A stretch of DNA of 64,000 nt from Patiria miniata (GCF_015706575.1 NW_024037074.1:24293334-24357333), one strand, 5' to 3'. Positions 21,900 through 35,990 are shown, counted from the first letter of the stretch. Numbers and translations: made by a program. The notes: generated by a model not told the origin, from the letters alone.

Positions 21900-24800
21900 C
21901 CAGAGGGAGGGACACGATGTGTATGCACAAAGCTTCTTGTGCAGATTACGTACTACTTATTCTATTTTCGAATGTGAGCCCAACTCTTCGTGTGAGAGTC
22001 AGGCACCATCGGCAATGCATTACATAGTCCCTCCTGACTTTCTCTTTGTAACCGTTGAGGGGGCACTTGTGCACGGATTTCATGGCATGAAGTAGGCATA
22101 ACTTTTTTATCATCTTGTTGAAAACAAACCTGTATAGGGTTCGATTGTATGATGTCAATGTACCACACATGACCATCTGGTTTCTCAGTGACCGGCCACC
22201 ATTGCAGTAGGCAAGCATTTAGTTAGCAACCACGTCGTGCGTTGTAACCTAGACATAAGGCCTTATTTTGATGTAAAAATAACTGGAAATCTTTATCAAA
22301 TAAAATGGCGTGATGGTCATTACCTGTGTCATACGGTTGTTATAATCGTTTCACCCAGCATGGGGTGTTGGCTACGAGTTTTTCTCACAGTTTTTGCCAT
22401 CCATCACAGCTCTGAAGGCTTGCCTACTACTTATCACTACACGATTTTTGCCTACTACAATGGCCACGCTGACTTTCCGGTACCCAGATGTAGGCCAGGT
22501 CATGTGGGTCGGTCAGTGAGAGAGCCCATATTATGCAAGTGTTGGGCACACAGTGGCAATTGTGTTCAAACGCTTGTTATCTCTCTATTGTGGAGGTTCT
22601 AATGCACAAAGTCTATAAACCAGTATTATTTTTGTGTTAATCTATGTTTTGGTAGGCTTAAATTATTTGTACACATGCATTTTAAGTATTTTTTATGTCC
22701 ATACATTTCACTTCCTTCGGTGCTCAAAATATTGTTTATAAAGCGATGAATAGGACTTGAATTATTGATGAATACTCACTGTGTGCTGAATATTTTAAAC
22801 CGTTCTCAAAAGAGGCTTGTTACAATGCCTGTGCAGTATGTAAGTTAGTCATCGGGTTCTATACTCTTTGACGCTTTTTTTAAATGATAGGTTTTTCGAG
22901 TAGCCATTCAATTTTTTTTTAAATTATAAGTGGCATCGAATCAGAAATCCTAAAAGTTGCGTTCCAGTGCTTATTTCGAGTTTCATACCAAAATATAGAT
23001 TCCTTTTCAAATTGCTTTTGTTCTTGCAATACAAATATTGTTCAATTTTGAACAAGACATCGGCCCCCAAAAAAATATCGGCCTATGTTTAGTTATTGAA
23101 TTATTGCTTTACAATTTCAAATTCGATGGTTAGGCTGGTTCCCTGCTCACAGTCAGTATCGATAATGTAGTACAGATTGGGAGCCAGTCTGCTCACAAAG
23201 TGGATCTGTTTGTACCCAAAACAAAACAGAATTTTTCAGAGGGTTGTAGACCTCCAAAAAAAAAAAGGAGTAAAAAGGAGTTTTTTTGGTTGGATAAAAC
23301 ATACAAGTTGAAATTTATAAAAAAAAAATAAAACTAATGACGGAATGCAACTTTTACAACATGTAATTATGTCATAACTATGCAGTTTTGTTTTTTTGTT
23401 GAGTTTTTGTGCTTTGCATGGAAGACAGTGATATAGCCTTTTAGTATTAATACTTTTGGGGGGATTTTTTGGTCATATGCATTTACAGGTTCCTCACGTT
23501 TTAAAAATTTAAGCTATTAACATTCTAGTTAACTTTATTTATTTTTTTTAAGAAAATTGATTTTGTACTTAACTCGCTTAGATTTAATGCAATAAAGTTA
23601 TAGATTTTTTCCCCAACACTGCGACTATACACTTGCCCATATAAGAAAGACTTTTTTTTTTACATTTATTGTAATTTATTGTAATTTACAGGGTTCTTAA
23701 TAAACGTATTGTCTTCCTGCCTGTTTAAGTTGTTTACAAAGGCTGATATTTAAAACCACAATGTTTAATACACATCACATTTTGGCCAATGTACAGCTTT
23801 AATGTAAAGCGTTCATATACAACTTTATATTTTTTTACTCTTTTAAAGAGTCAATACTACCAACAATTGTTTAATTCATTGTCTGCAATCTGTTCAAGTT
23901 CAGTTTCTCACTTTAAATGTTTATACTAATTACTAAAGCGTTGAGAGGAATTGATCTCGAATAAAAATATGCAAAAATGTCAAGACATGTAGAATTCCAC
24001 GCTTTGAAGTGGATTTTCCCAATAAACGTTGACCAAGAAATGAATACATTTCTAGATGCCTGTGGTTTGCGAAGCGATCGGGTCATGTATCCCTGTGGAA
24101 TGCGCTTCATGTTTCTTCGTTATTTGAATGTTCTTTATCCCATGACGGACTTCGGGACATTTGAGCTCATATTTTTCTTTCTCGGAATGAAAATGATAGC
24201 ACGTAAATACCATGGGCCCCAGTCCGGGCCTCTTAACACACCACTGCGAAAACATTTGTGGCGAGTGACATGTTACATCTTGCGATCAAAATCAAAATGG
24301 TTGTTTCTTAATACTGCAAGTTGAAAACGATAAAATATGTCACACGTGTTCCTTAAGTGTGCATGTGTCATGAAGCGAAACTTTCCAGTCATGCTAAACT
24401 CATGTACAGGATCTGTTTTGTGTAAGTATCAAGCCGGAAAGGTTTAGCAAAATTCTTAAAATCTTGGAAAAATAGTGTTGAGTTGTTCTGCATGAAACAA
24501 AATTTAAACATAACAGACTTTATTTAAATGTAGCTGAACGACCTGTCATCATTCTGAAAAAAAACTCAAGAGATATTCTCAACAACTGATATCACTTAGA
24601 ATGTTTACAAGCTTGGCACAACTATGGAAAGAAAACAAAACTGCGAAAGTCTGAGTTACTTGGAACAGTTTTGAATTTTGGTTAGTAATGTAGTGAAGAC
24701 ATTTAGAGTTCTCGGTGACAAACTTGTTGAGTCCCACATGTATTTTTGGGCACTGAGGGCAATACTTATCCAATTTTCCTCGACAGTTCTACTTCTGATT

Positions 24801-27800
24801 GTGAATCGGATTAACCCTGTAAACGTTTGTGGATCAAAATCTTTGGGAACGTGGGATAAAATAAGGCCAAACAATTATTGTGTTGCACCAGAACGATCGC
24901 TCGTAGTTGGGATTAAAACTTAACCAGCCCTCAGCCAAGGTCAAGTTGATTTGGTGCCGTCTGAATGAATTGCTTGATTTGTGTGTACAAATTTGTATTG
25001 ATTGCGCCAATACTGTTCTTTTGTGGGCAGCTGAAATGCCGACGTTGTGTTTTATATCCTCAATGCCCGAGGGAGGGTATGAACTCGAACCAAGTCTGAG
25101 GACGTTCACACCTTGCCCAAACAATTCTATTCTGGTTTCTTACATTGTATTATTGAAACAACGAACCAGGTTTGAGTAATGTAACCGTACACCCCCCCAC
25201 CCCCCCCCCCCCCCCCCCCAAATGGATACCTGGGAAGGGTTGGTAATTTTAGAACTAAAAGCCACAACAGTTTGTGTATGTACTTTTACATTATTTTGTT
25301 TACAAATAATAGTGATGTTGTGGCCGCGTGCTGCCAACTTTTAGCCAACTGTATTCTCTTCCGCACTGCATGGTGTAACTCTTGAAATGTGTACAAGCAT
25401 TACATTCACTTGTGTGGACTTCCGAACAAAAGAGGTCCACACAAACCAGGTAGCATCGACGTTGTGTGGGCTTGCCCACGTCCACACAGTGTTTCCCCCT
25501 CGCTGGAAAACGGATTTAGAGGCATTTTTGGGTTAGGTTTATCCGTGGCAAATTGAAGAGAAACGCTAAATGGAATCATAGGGAAAAAAATGGGTTGTAA
25601 GAGTTTTCACAGGACGGTGAGTAAAATGAGTTTTTTTCACAGGTTTTTCTTAACTACACGAAAACAAAAGAATGTCCACACTACGTATGTAACGTATGCT
25701 AGGGTGTGTGTGTGTGTGTGTGTCTGTTGGGGGGGGGGTTGCCCAATTTCTGTTAAACTCCTTAACTATGCTGCTGTATATTAGACTCTTTCTCTATAAA
25801 TTTGTGAAATATTAATCAAGAAGACTTGTAAGTGGTGGGGTTTGGGGCGGTGTTATGGCGGATTTACGGGGGGGGGAGGGGTTAGGAAGTATCACACGGC
25901 CCCTTGGGCCTAAATACATTAGGAAAATCACGCAGACAAAAGTAGGACATGCCAGTTACTCCCCCTCCCCTTTAGAGCTAATCCCCTCCCCCTTGAGCCG
26001 TAGCTAGTTTGAGCGTGAAGTTGACTGTCCTCGAAGGAAGGCGGCGGGTCCAAAAATTGCCTGGGCTAATTTCACCCAAGCAAGGGTGAAAACTGCAACT
26101 ACCCAAAATTGGGTTGTCATTTATACCCAATTTTTTGGGTTAACCCAGGCAATTTTTCAGTGGCACATCTGACGTAATAAGGGGGGGGGGAAGGCATGTG
26201 CTTCCCCAAGTGAATGTCCACCCCCCCCCCCCAACACCCGAACAACCCTCCCCCTGGCTCCTGTGGTGGGAGTGAGGGGCGTGCACGGCCGGTTCAGTTC
26301 TATACGAGCAACCACATGTTGTGTAGCGCGTGTTTAGTTAGGCTACCTGGCTGTGTGGGTAAAGGGCATGCATATTTTTATCTCTAGGAAGCAAAGTCCG
26401 CCATGCCTTGCCGACAACTCATCGATCATTCACCCCAAATTAAAACGGGGGAGAGATAAAATATTATGAGCCTAAATAAATGTCGGCTGGGTTTCCTCTT
26501 TTTAATGGCATTTCCGAGTTGTTTCTTGCGGGCCCTGTTATCGGTAACTTGCCCGTATAATGGTCAATTTCACGTGCAGCTGTGGTCTCGTCTCACAGGG
26601 TGCATGCTCCGGAGTCGACCCGTGAAAATTGCAAATACCACGAACTTGACGAATTACAAGTTTTGTGGGCTTACTTCGAATTCCATTCACGTTAAGGATT
26701 TTTCTCTGAACCAATATGTCCCTCTTATCTTAGTCAGAATCTATATACAAAAGTGTTTTTCGCCTGTAATGCCTTAAATTTTAACCGACTTTTGGCTGTT
26801 TAGGTATGGACTATAATTTTTGGCCTATTATGCCAATCCTCGTAAAAATAGGCCTACATTTTTAAAAATTTTGTGTCCAGTTTTTCCCCCCAGAATGTAT
26901 CCTCAAACCTTTCAGAAATATTGTATACAATATAAAACACCAAAGTACACCATTAATATAGTTTTCAAATTTTGATTCCGACCGTACGACAGCTCACGGT
27001 CTAGGCCTAACTGTTACAAAGTATTTTTAAACACTGTGTCCTGTACTCCAATCCTGTCAACTTAACGAAAAAGGCAATCGACTTCAAAATGTAGGTCTCT
27101 CTCTGAAAGCACAAAAGCCCACATCGTTCATGAACTCAGCCCGGGCCTAGACCGCCAATTTAACCGGGAGAGAAGGTTGTTAAAAAGACCGGGGGTTCAA
27201 CACTCCTGGGTCCCCAGTCAGAAGGGGACACAGCGGGTCGTTGGCCCCTCCTTACCCCGCCACTACCCTCCAGAACGCCCGCCTGCCCCGCGCGGCCTCG
27301 TGAGACAAACCGGGGTCGGTCATTAGACCCACTTTTTTGTCACTTATTTTCTGGCGCGCTGATGATAATAAGTCGGTCATTTTATTCTTTGGTCCACAAG
27401 AAAAGACTGTGAAATCTGATTACTGCTATGAAACGATTAAAGCTATCAGGAGAATCGATCACGTCAAAATAAGAAGGTTAATTTGTTTTGTAGTAACAAA
27501 ACTGGTTTACAATCTCCTTTCTTCTATCTAAAAAAAAAAAATGAAAAAAAATAGAATATCTTGAACGAATTCTGTTGTGGGAAAAAGTCGCATTGACAAA
27601 TTCTATTCCCCGTTGGAATAATAAGTTGTCTTCGCGGAACCTTTGTACCTTTGTACTTCGAGAAACAAATCGCCCCAAAATGAGAAAGTATTTTACCCCG
27701 AACATGATGCTTTGTGTGCCAAGAATCCGGCCCGGGGGCTGCAATATATATTGTTTTTTCCCCTTCAGGTTAGAAGGAGGAAAATGTTAGAAACTGTTTC

Positions 27801-30640
27801 CTAATCATGTAATGTCTCAAACTCGTTTGGCCACCGTAACCCAAATAGCCCGGGAGCGGAGTCGACCCCTTTCCCCAGATCTGACGCGCCCAATGAGAGC
27901 TTGAAAACTGCCTAACGGACTTTGTCGTCTTGAATAAAAAATGGAAAAGTGCGTGACTAGGGGTAAGGGTCCTGTTGAATGGGGTAACTGACCGTGCTAG
28001 GGCCGTTAAAGAACCGGGAGAGGTTTGCAAATTGTTTCCCACCGCAGCCTGGCCGATTCTCCAAACTCTCTCTCTCTTTTTTGAAAACGGCGACAGTACG
28101 CACACGACCGGCAGGAACCAATTACAAGGAGCTGCTATAAGCACACACATTTGCTATTAGCCAAACAGGTTAATGTGGGTCAAGTAACAACAGGTTTCCG
28201 TATAGTCAAATGTACAACATTTGCAAACATTAAAAAAGCAAAACTATCAAAATTATTATGAAATACTTTATTTGACTGTGAGTCTCAAGCATCCTGTGAA
28301 ATCATGACACCTGCGTGGTACGCTGTCATTTTCAAGAAAAGAGGCATTTTTGTATCAATTTCCGTATCAATTTCCAACGATGGTTGGCCAACCATCATTG
28401 GAAAAAACCTGAATTTTTTTTTCTTCAAATACTGCCCCAAAGACCAATTCAACAAATTTAGTTAGTCCACATTTTGTTTGCAATGGGTTACACAATCTGT
28501 GAACGGGTGCAAGCCAGTAATTTCGGTTGAAATTTTCAGAAATGGACGAAGTATTTTATAGCAAATATCGTTCCGCTGACCTGTTTAAAGTTTTGTGTCC
28601 GGGGGGGGGGGGGACAAGAAAAAAAATTGTTCTTGTAGTCTGGTTCCTTGACCCTTTACACTTCACACAAAACGGGACAATTTATAGACGTCAGGGAATT
28701 GCCAAGTTAGGGAACCACACTTTAGCTGGCTTATGCCCATTCACGGTTATGTTACCGATTGGAAACAAGATGTGGACTAAATTCGGTCAAAAAACCCCGG
28801 TATATTTCCAACGATGGTTGGCCGCACTATCGTTGGAAAATGATACAACATATTACATTATTCCTGCGACTTTGCTTGAAAATGACAGAATACCAGGCGC
28901 ATTTACTTACAATTTTTACACCGGATATTTTAAGTAAGGTGTTTCATAATAATTTGGTGGTTTCATTTTTTTAATGTTTGCAAAATGTTGTACAATACCT
29001 TTAAGCACCGGTCGGCTAAAGCAGTGAACTTTTTGAACCCTAATGTCAACAGGGGAAAGTTCCAGGAGTGCATGTTAATGCATGGGTCCTTCATAAGGTT
29101 CCCGACCAGTCCCACTTGAAAAAAATTACACCTTTAAATCATCATCCTAAACTGTAAATATCATAAAGTGACAGTGAACCATAAATTTGATTAGTTCAGT
29201 CACCGGATATTTGAAGTGTCATGGGGCGGGCTGGGTGTTTATAAGAAATCCCCTGACAAGAAAACAGTGGCTATATAAAATGAGACGTCAGCACCGTTTA
29301 AACCAATATATCATGCTGACTCTTGGGCATACTGTTCAGACCGAGAAGAAAAAAGGAAACGGACTAAATTCAATATGACACCAATTCTCTGGCGGACAAT
29401 CCTGGTGGTGCATGGAGTATGATGTTGAAAAGGACGATGAACTTTTGGATATTAAAATACCCCCCCCCCCCCATATATCACTGTCACTGATAGGTTTACA
29501 TCAATTTTGGTTCGCAAAGTACATTACCATTATATTAAAGGCATATAGGATCATTTACTTTGCATACATTTTGTTCGTTTTCAATAATTAAAAACACCAC
29601 TCAAAATCCAAAGAAAATGTTCAAAACCTAACCTGTTGAAGTTTCAGCTCATTGGATATTAAACCTTTCGAGAAAACGGCGAAAAAAATATGCATAACCT
29701 TTTTATGAAACACGATTTCGTCTACGAGCACTATTTATTTACAAAACAATCAGTCAACTGATCATTGGAAGTCACCTACATTTCTTGATTTCTTCTAAAT
29801 GACAGCAAGCCAGACGGAATAATTTGACGGTTTGTTTAGGTATAAGCTTTTTGATAATAATTCCGGAGGGTATACTTTTGGGATAAACGCAAGCAAAATG
29901 ATCCTACACTATGCCATAATATAGAAAACATAATTTCGGATATTGTGTAAACATACATAAATGAGTTCTGATATATATTCTGAACGTAATTACTGCATTT
30001 TGTGCGTGTCGCATTTGGCACACTATTTTAATATTAGATAGTTGAAGTATATGTTCCTTGCTATATGATTATGCTAATGCTACCCATTTCTTTATTTCGT
30101 ACTTGCATGGTCAAGTTCAACTTCCGCTTGTCCTTTGTAATTATGCCTGAGCAATCAATTGCAGTTTAGAACAGACATATTTCCGATTATTTCATGATAC
30201 AATCATCGATATCCTCCTCTGCAGACAGGAAGTATTGATTAATAATTAAACCGTATATAGATCAAAGATTACAATACATAATAGATTGGGGATATGAACC
30301 CAAGTTTGGTTATCACAGCTGTGAAACTTGGTTTGCTGACAGGCTGGTTTGTTTGTTTGCTTATTCAACATATTTTGTTTGATTGTCGCTCAGCAGGTTG
30401 GTTATAATTTATAGTTGGTTGTACTTGTCTGCTCAAGCTTCTTACACTACTTATGAAAGAGTGTTGTCTCACCACTTTAGGCCTACTTGCAAACTAATGA
30501 AAACGAGGTTGCCTGGCCCTTGTTTGAAAAACAAATGGTGCTCGGTCATCAGTGTGATTGCAGAGATGCAAATAAGATATATCACGCGGAAAAGCTACTA
30601 AGATAGCGCAACTTTGACAGTGTTCAAGTTCATAACTTTC
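21900..30640. other. Gene-poor region
   Basis: I find no supportable gene in this 8.7 kb. A text resembling ctctttgtaaccgttgaggg near 22,040 recurs near 49,420, and a weaker form lies near 55,455, marking a dispersed repeat. Long C- or G-runs occur at 25,190, 26,180, 26,220, 28,600 and 29,460, and a (gt)n microsatellite lies near 25,705. A small inverted repeat built on ttgcctgggctaat and ttaacccaggcaa spans 26,057-26,155. Open frames such as 23,977-24,324 have no recognisable domain. The GC-rich stretch 27,140-27,330 shows no exon that I can defend. Confidence 0.4.
28200..28860. repeat. Dispersed repeat with palindromic core, second locus
   Basis: The left part (28,200-28,520) is a diverged copy of 10,020-10,340. 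Its palindrome at 28374-28401 reads ccaacgatggttgg followed by its complement with one mismatch. A related but half-decayed palindrome begins at 28808 (ccaacgatggttgg then ccgcactatcgttgg). This may be one composite or two neighbouring copies. Confidence 0.6.
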
Positions 30641-30646
30641 ACAATA

Positions 30647-31160
30647 CAGGGTGAGTAAAAAAAAACCGAAACCCAAATGTCGGGACCATTGTTGTAGTGA
30701 AGTTCTTCATGTAGCACTTTGTAAATCTAGGATATGAAAGCCCAATTCATAAGCTTTCTTTTAGTACAAGAATCATTCATATCACACATGTACTTTTCAA
30801 GTTACCGAATTTTAAACACAACCACCGTTTTAAAGTTCTGTCCACGGATCACAAAAAAGGTGTGCGTTCTTTCAGCAAAACGAAAACAATTCACGCACAT
30901 CCCTATGTGATTTGTTTTCGTTTTGCTGAAAGAACACTGGACTTTTTTGTGATCCGTGGACAGAACCTTAAAAACGGTGGTTGTGTTTAAAATTCCGTAA
31001 CTTGAAAAGTTCATAAGTGATTTGAAGGATTCTTGTACTAAAAAGAAAGCTTATGAATTGGGCTTTCATATCCTAGATTTTGAAAATGCTACTGCATGCA
31101 AAACTTCTCTAAAACAATGGTCCCAACATTTGGGTTTCGTTTTTTATTTGACTCACCCTG
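30647..31160. mobile_element. Tc1/mariner-like fold-back element, copy 2
   Basis: It belongs to the same family as 17190-17693: ends CAGGGTGAGT and ACTCACCCTG, arms of about 240 bp containing tttcagcaaaacgaaaac, and a central acgcacatccctatgtg segment. The left flank is TA. The right flank is CA, so one side of the target duplication has mutated. Confidence 0.85.
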
Positions 31161-32047
31161 CACTGGGTCCCTAATCCATTATTTTGTTATACACCCTGTG
31201 TTGTGCAACCATCAGTATGCACACATTAAAAAAACAAAACAATATCGGTACACCATGCGAGAGGTGTTGAAAAAGGGACTTGCATAATGAATGCCATGCA
31301 TTTTCTCTTAGCTTGAAGATGTACACATTCGCGGAATGTTCCCAAATGAAATTTTCAAAGTTAATTTGTTTCTGTCCATTTTTGAAGGCACTGACCTTAA
31401 ACATCCCTTGCGATTATCGACAATCAGCTATACCCTCGAACTAATTGAACAAAATAATAATAACAAACCTTACTGTGAAAACACTTTCCTTTGACTTCAT
31501 GGCATATAATTGAAAACCTTCTTTACCCCTTTTCGGGAAAAACGCCAACCGATAAGTCCTTATTCTTTACACAGTTTGGTCCAGCTTTCAGGTGCGTCCT
31601 TGGGGTCCCTTTATAATTCTTGACTGGTGAACAAAAAGTCTCAAAACAAACCCGATGGCCTTTTTGAAGATTTTTGTTTGGGTTTGGCTGGTCTTTAGAG
31701 AATGCTTCAATATAGAAAGCAGTTGCAAATAGGACCTAGTTGAGTGTGAAAGAAGGCGCCAACAATTATTATCATCCTTTTCCACCAAAACTTTTCGAGG
31801 TCGGTGCCCTCCTAGCTGATTGGATATTATAGGTTGAACATGTTCGGCATTTCTGTGCTCCTCTGTCTCTCTAACATATTTTGACCCATGAGTGTTGAAT
31901 TTTAACGTAAAAACACGTTGTTTTGGGGGTCTTATTTTGGGGTGTTTGCAAGCCTCTGAAAAAAATTTAATGGTGGGTTGATCTAGCTTTCAGGAAAGGG
32001 GTGGGAGTTGAAATGAAGGGGGAGGGAGTTGAAATAAGGGGGGGGGG
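31161..32047. other. Intergenic spacer
   Basis: No gene or named element is visible. The right end becomes G-rich (gggagttgaaat repeats with G-runs) immediately before the tandem duplication begins at 32,048. Confidence 0.4.
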
Positions 32048-32660
32048 TGAAATAAAGAGGGGGTAAGTATAAGTGCTGAAGACACGCCCTGCTAGGGGAG
32101 AGGGGCGGGGTCCGGGGGCATGCCCCCGGAAAGTTTTGAAATGTAGGATGATTTCTCCAGCATTCTAAGGCAATTCAAATCCATATTTAGGAAATTTGGC
32201 ATTCAATTTATCATTTTTGGCCCCATTTTACTAGTTTCATAACATCAGTTATAAAAGGGGAGGGGGTGGTGGTGCCCCTAACCGATCCGCTTCTGCTGCG
32301 AGTGAACAAGTTTTCGGTCCCCAATTCTAAGGGGTGGGTGGGGGAGAAACATTCTACCCCCATGCAAGAACTGAATTTTTGTCAGGGAGCAAATAATTCA
32401 AAGTTTGTATTAAGTAATAATTCCATATAAGTAAACGTTGGCCGATTATTATTTTTTTGGTCGATGTCTCATTCAAAAGTGAATGCATTTGCAACGCTTG
32501 AAAAATTGTCAAAAAACTTTTGGATCGTGCCAAAAAGTTTAGGAAGTGAACGATAGAGCAAAATTATCGGTGGAATTGAACGGTATGACAGCTGTGACTT
32601 TAGTTTCAAACGAGAATCGAAGCCGAGCTAGGCTACCAGTGCATAAGCCAAAGTAAATTA

Positions 32661-33156
32661 CAGGGTGAGTAAAAAAACACGAAACCCAAATGTCGGGACT
32701 ATTGTTTTAGTGAAGTTCTGCTTGTAGCACTTTCAAAATCTAGGATATGAAAGCCCAATTTATAAGCTTTCTTTTAGTACAAAAGTCACTCAAATCACTC
32801 ATGCACTTTTTAAGTTACGGAAATTTAAACACAACCAACGTTTTTAAAGTTCTGTCCACGAATCACAAACGGTAAGTGTACTTTCAGCAAAACGAAAACA
32901 ATTCACATAAGGATGTGTGTAAATTGTTTTCGTTTTGCTGAAAGAACGCACACTTTTTTGTGATCCGTGGACAGAACTTTAAAACGGTGGTTGCGTTTAA
33001 AATCCCGTAACTTAAAAATTACATGAGTGATCTGCATGATTTTTATACTAAAAGAAAGCTTATGAATTGGGCTTTCATATCCTAGATTTTGAAAGTGTTA
33101 CAGGCAGAACTTCACCAAAACAATAGTCCTGACATTTGGGTTTTTGATTCACCCTG
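32661..33156. mobile_element. Tc1/mariner-like fold-back element, copy 3
   Basis: It has CAGGGTGAGT and GATTCACCCTG ends with TA on both sides (32659-32660 and 33157-33158). It is a 496-bp near-complete inverted repeat of the same family as 17190-17693. Confidence 0.87.
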
Positions 33157-33830
33157 TATGTGACATAAAAGGAACCTTTCCCTCTTTATCCTTTCTGCAG
33201 AGGGAGCCTTAATTGAGACACGGTCCTCGCTTTCAATGCAAATTTAAATTTCGTCTGTGAACACTGATAAGTCACTCATTTTCTTCTCAGCAGTAATTGG
33301 TAAATTTATTCTGAAGAAAAAAAACAACTCGTTTTCAAAATTCAGATATTTTTTGGCAATTTCAAAAGGTTCTTATATACATTTTGTTTGAATTATTGAA
33401 ACGGCTCCATTTATGACACAGATCTGATATAGTGTTGTACAGGTACAAATGGGCACAGGTTTTTCATGCGGAATGGGGAAAAAACATCAGAGGGACCATT
33501 GAAAAATAGTTGGTCCTGACCATAGAATAGCGCCATGGGGTCATTACAGGGCAAAATTTCTTATTCAAAGAGCTGTTTATTTTACGGATGACGCTTAGGC
33601 CTGTAACGTTGATTTCAAGTTTGCGTTCCCACGGAAAGCTTTGTTCATTCGCTCCTGTCAAGCATCTTGGTTTTTTGCATGGAGCCAATCGACGCGGTTA
33701 AGTTAAAATCTGCCAAAATTGACCCTCCGAAATTTTTCGCCAGGACAAAATATTTTGTCCAAATAAAAAGCGTGTCCAACAAGATAATCAAAATCTAGTG
33801 CAGTTTATAGTCTTATAGATTCATAGGGGG

Positions 33831-34090
33831 CAAGGGCGGATCCAGAACACGATTTTTGGGGGGGCCAAAAAAAAAATTTGTCCCCAAAAAAGTGGGTCAA
33901 AAATTTACGGCGTGGGGTTCGGGGCCCGCTTAAGGGCCCCGAAAATTTGTTGGATTCTAAATGCTCTGTGGTGCGATCTGAGGCAATTTCTGACCACTTT
34001 AACCAATGTTTTTTTGAGGAAAAGATGGTGGTGTACTCATTGCCTGCCTTTATTGCGATGTCACTTAAAAAAAAAAAATAATTGGTTTCG
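33831..34090. mobile_element. hAT-like CAAGGGCGGATCC MITE, truncated copy
   Basis: It matches 35991-36248 in the second duplicate but stops after ttggtttcg. It lacks the right inverted terminus and the right target duplication. The sequence that follows (34094-34202) comes from elsewhere, as described in the filler entry. Confidence 0.8.
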
Positions 34091-34093
34091 CGA

Positions 34094-34202
34094 ACAAATG
34101 CAACATGCACGACATTGCGTAATGAATGTTGCAGCACATGGAGTATGCTGTATGTTGTGAATCATCGAAGCGAACTTCGGTATTGAAGTGGGAAGAGCCT
34201 AA
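34094..34202. repeat. 109-bp filler at the duplication junction, identical to 39776-39884
   Basis: This stretch, from acaaatgcaacatgcacgac to gggaagagcctaa, is found again without visible difference at 39776-39884, 5.7 kb away in the same orientation. It replaces the right end of the truncated hAT-like MITE. A short agagcct repeat lies at its right boundary with the second duplicate. Confidence 0.85.
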
Positions 34203-34820
34203 GAGCCTGAAATAAAGAGGGGGTAAGTATAAGTGCTGAAGACACGCCCTGCTAGGGGAGAGGGGCGGGGTCCGGGGGCATGCCCCCGGAAAGTTTTGAA
34301 ATGTAGGATGATTTCTCCAGCATTCTAAGGCAATTCAAATCCATATTTAGGAAATTTGGCATTCAATTTATCATTTTTGGCCCCATTTTACTAGTTTCAT
34401 AACATCAGTTATAAAAGGGGAGGGGGTGGTGGTGCCCCTAACCGATCCGCTTCTGCTGCGAGTGAACAAGTTTTCGGTCCCCAATTCTAAGGGGTGGGTG
34501 GGGGAGAAACATTCTACCCCCATGCAAGAACTGAATTTTTGTCAGGGAGCAAATAATTCAAAGTTTGTATTAAGTAATAATTCCATATAAGTAAACGTTG
34601 GCCGATTATTATTTTTTTGGTCGATGTCTCATTCAAAAGTGAATGCATTTGCAACGCTTGAAAAATTGTCAAAAAACTTTTGGATCGTGCCAAAAAGTTT
34701 AGGAAGTGAACGATAGAGCAAAATTATCGGTGGAATTGAACGGTATGACAGCTGTGACTTTAGTTTCAAACGAGAATCGAAGCCGAGCTAGGCTACCAGT
34801 GCATAAGCCAAAGTAAATTA

Positions 34821-35316
34821 CAGGGTGAGTAAAAAAACACGAAACCCAAATGTCGGGACTATTGTTTTAGTGAAGTTCTGCTTGTAGCACTTTCAAAATC
34901 TAGGATATGAAAGCCCAATTTATAAGCTTTCTTTTAGTACAAAAGTCACTCAAATCACTCATGCACTTTTTAAGTTACGGAAATTTAAACACAACCAACG
35001 TTTTTAAAGTTCTGTCCACGAATCACAAACGGTAAGTGTACTTTCAGCAAAACGAAAACAAATCACATAAGGATGTGTGTAAATTGTTTTCGTTTTGCTG
35101 AAAGAACGCACACTTTTTTGTGATCCGTGGACAGAACTTTAAAACGGTGGTTGCGTTTAAAATCCCGTAACTTAAAAATTACATGAGTGATCTGCATGAT
35201 TTTTATACTAAAAGAAAGCTTATGAATTGGGCTTTCATATCCTAGATTTTGAAAGTGTTACAGGCAGAACTTCACCAAAACAATAGTCCTGACATTTGGG
35301 TTTTTGATTCACCCTG
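34821..35316. mobile_element. Tc1/mariner-like fold-back element, copy 4
   Basis: This is the same insertion as 32661-33156, carried along by the 2160-bp tandem duplication rather than an independent transposition. Confidence 0.87.
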
Positions 35317-35990
35317 TATGTGACATAAAAGGAACCTTTCCCTCTTTATCCTTTCTGCAGAGGGAGCCTTAATTGAGACACGGTCCTCGCTTTCAATGCA
35401 AATTTAAATTTCGTCTGTGAACACTGATAAGTCACTCATTTTCTTCTCAGCAGTAATTGGTAAATTTATTCTGAAGAAAAAAAACAACTCGTTTTCAAAA
35501 TTCAGATATTTTTTGGCAATTTCAAAAGGTTCTTATATACATTTTGTTTGAATTATTGAAACGGCTCCATTTATGACACAGATCTGATATAGTGTTGTAC
35601 AGGTACAAATGGGCACAGGTTTTTCATGCGGAATGGGGAAAAAACATCAGAGGGACCATTGAAAAATAGTTGGTCCTGACCATAGAATAGCGCCATGGGG
35701 TCATTACAGGGCAAAATTTCTTATTCAAAGAGCTGTTTATTTTACGGATGACGCTTAGGCCTGTAACGTTGATTTCAAGTTTGCGTTCCCACGGAAAGCT
35801 TTGTTCATTCGCTCCTGTCAAGCATCTTGGTTTTTTGCATGGAGCCAATCGACGCGGTTAAGTTAAAATCTGCCAAAATTGACCCTCCGAAATTTTTCGC
35901 CAGGACAAAATATTTTGTCCAAATAAAAAGCGTGTCCAACAAGATAATCAAAATCTAGTGCAGTTTATAGTCTTATAGATTCATAGGGGG

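Noticed and set aside
23977..24324. 115-codon plus-strand open frame as a gene
   Set aside because: There is no recognisable domain, no coding-like composition, and an overlapping open frame on the other strand. It probably occurs by chance.
33464..35848. Two identical 74-codon minus-strand frames as a duplicated gene
   Set aside because: Their identity is explained by the 2.16-kb tandem duplication, and the product resembles nothing known.
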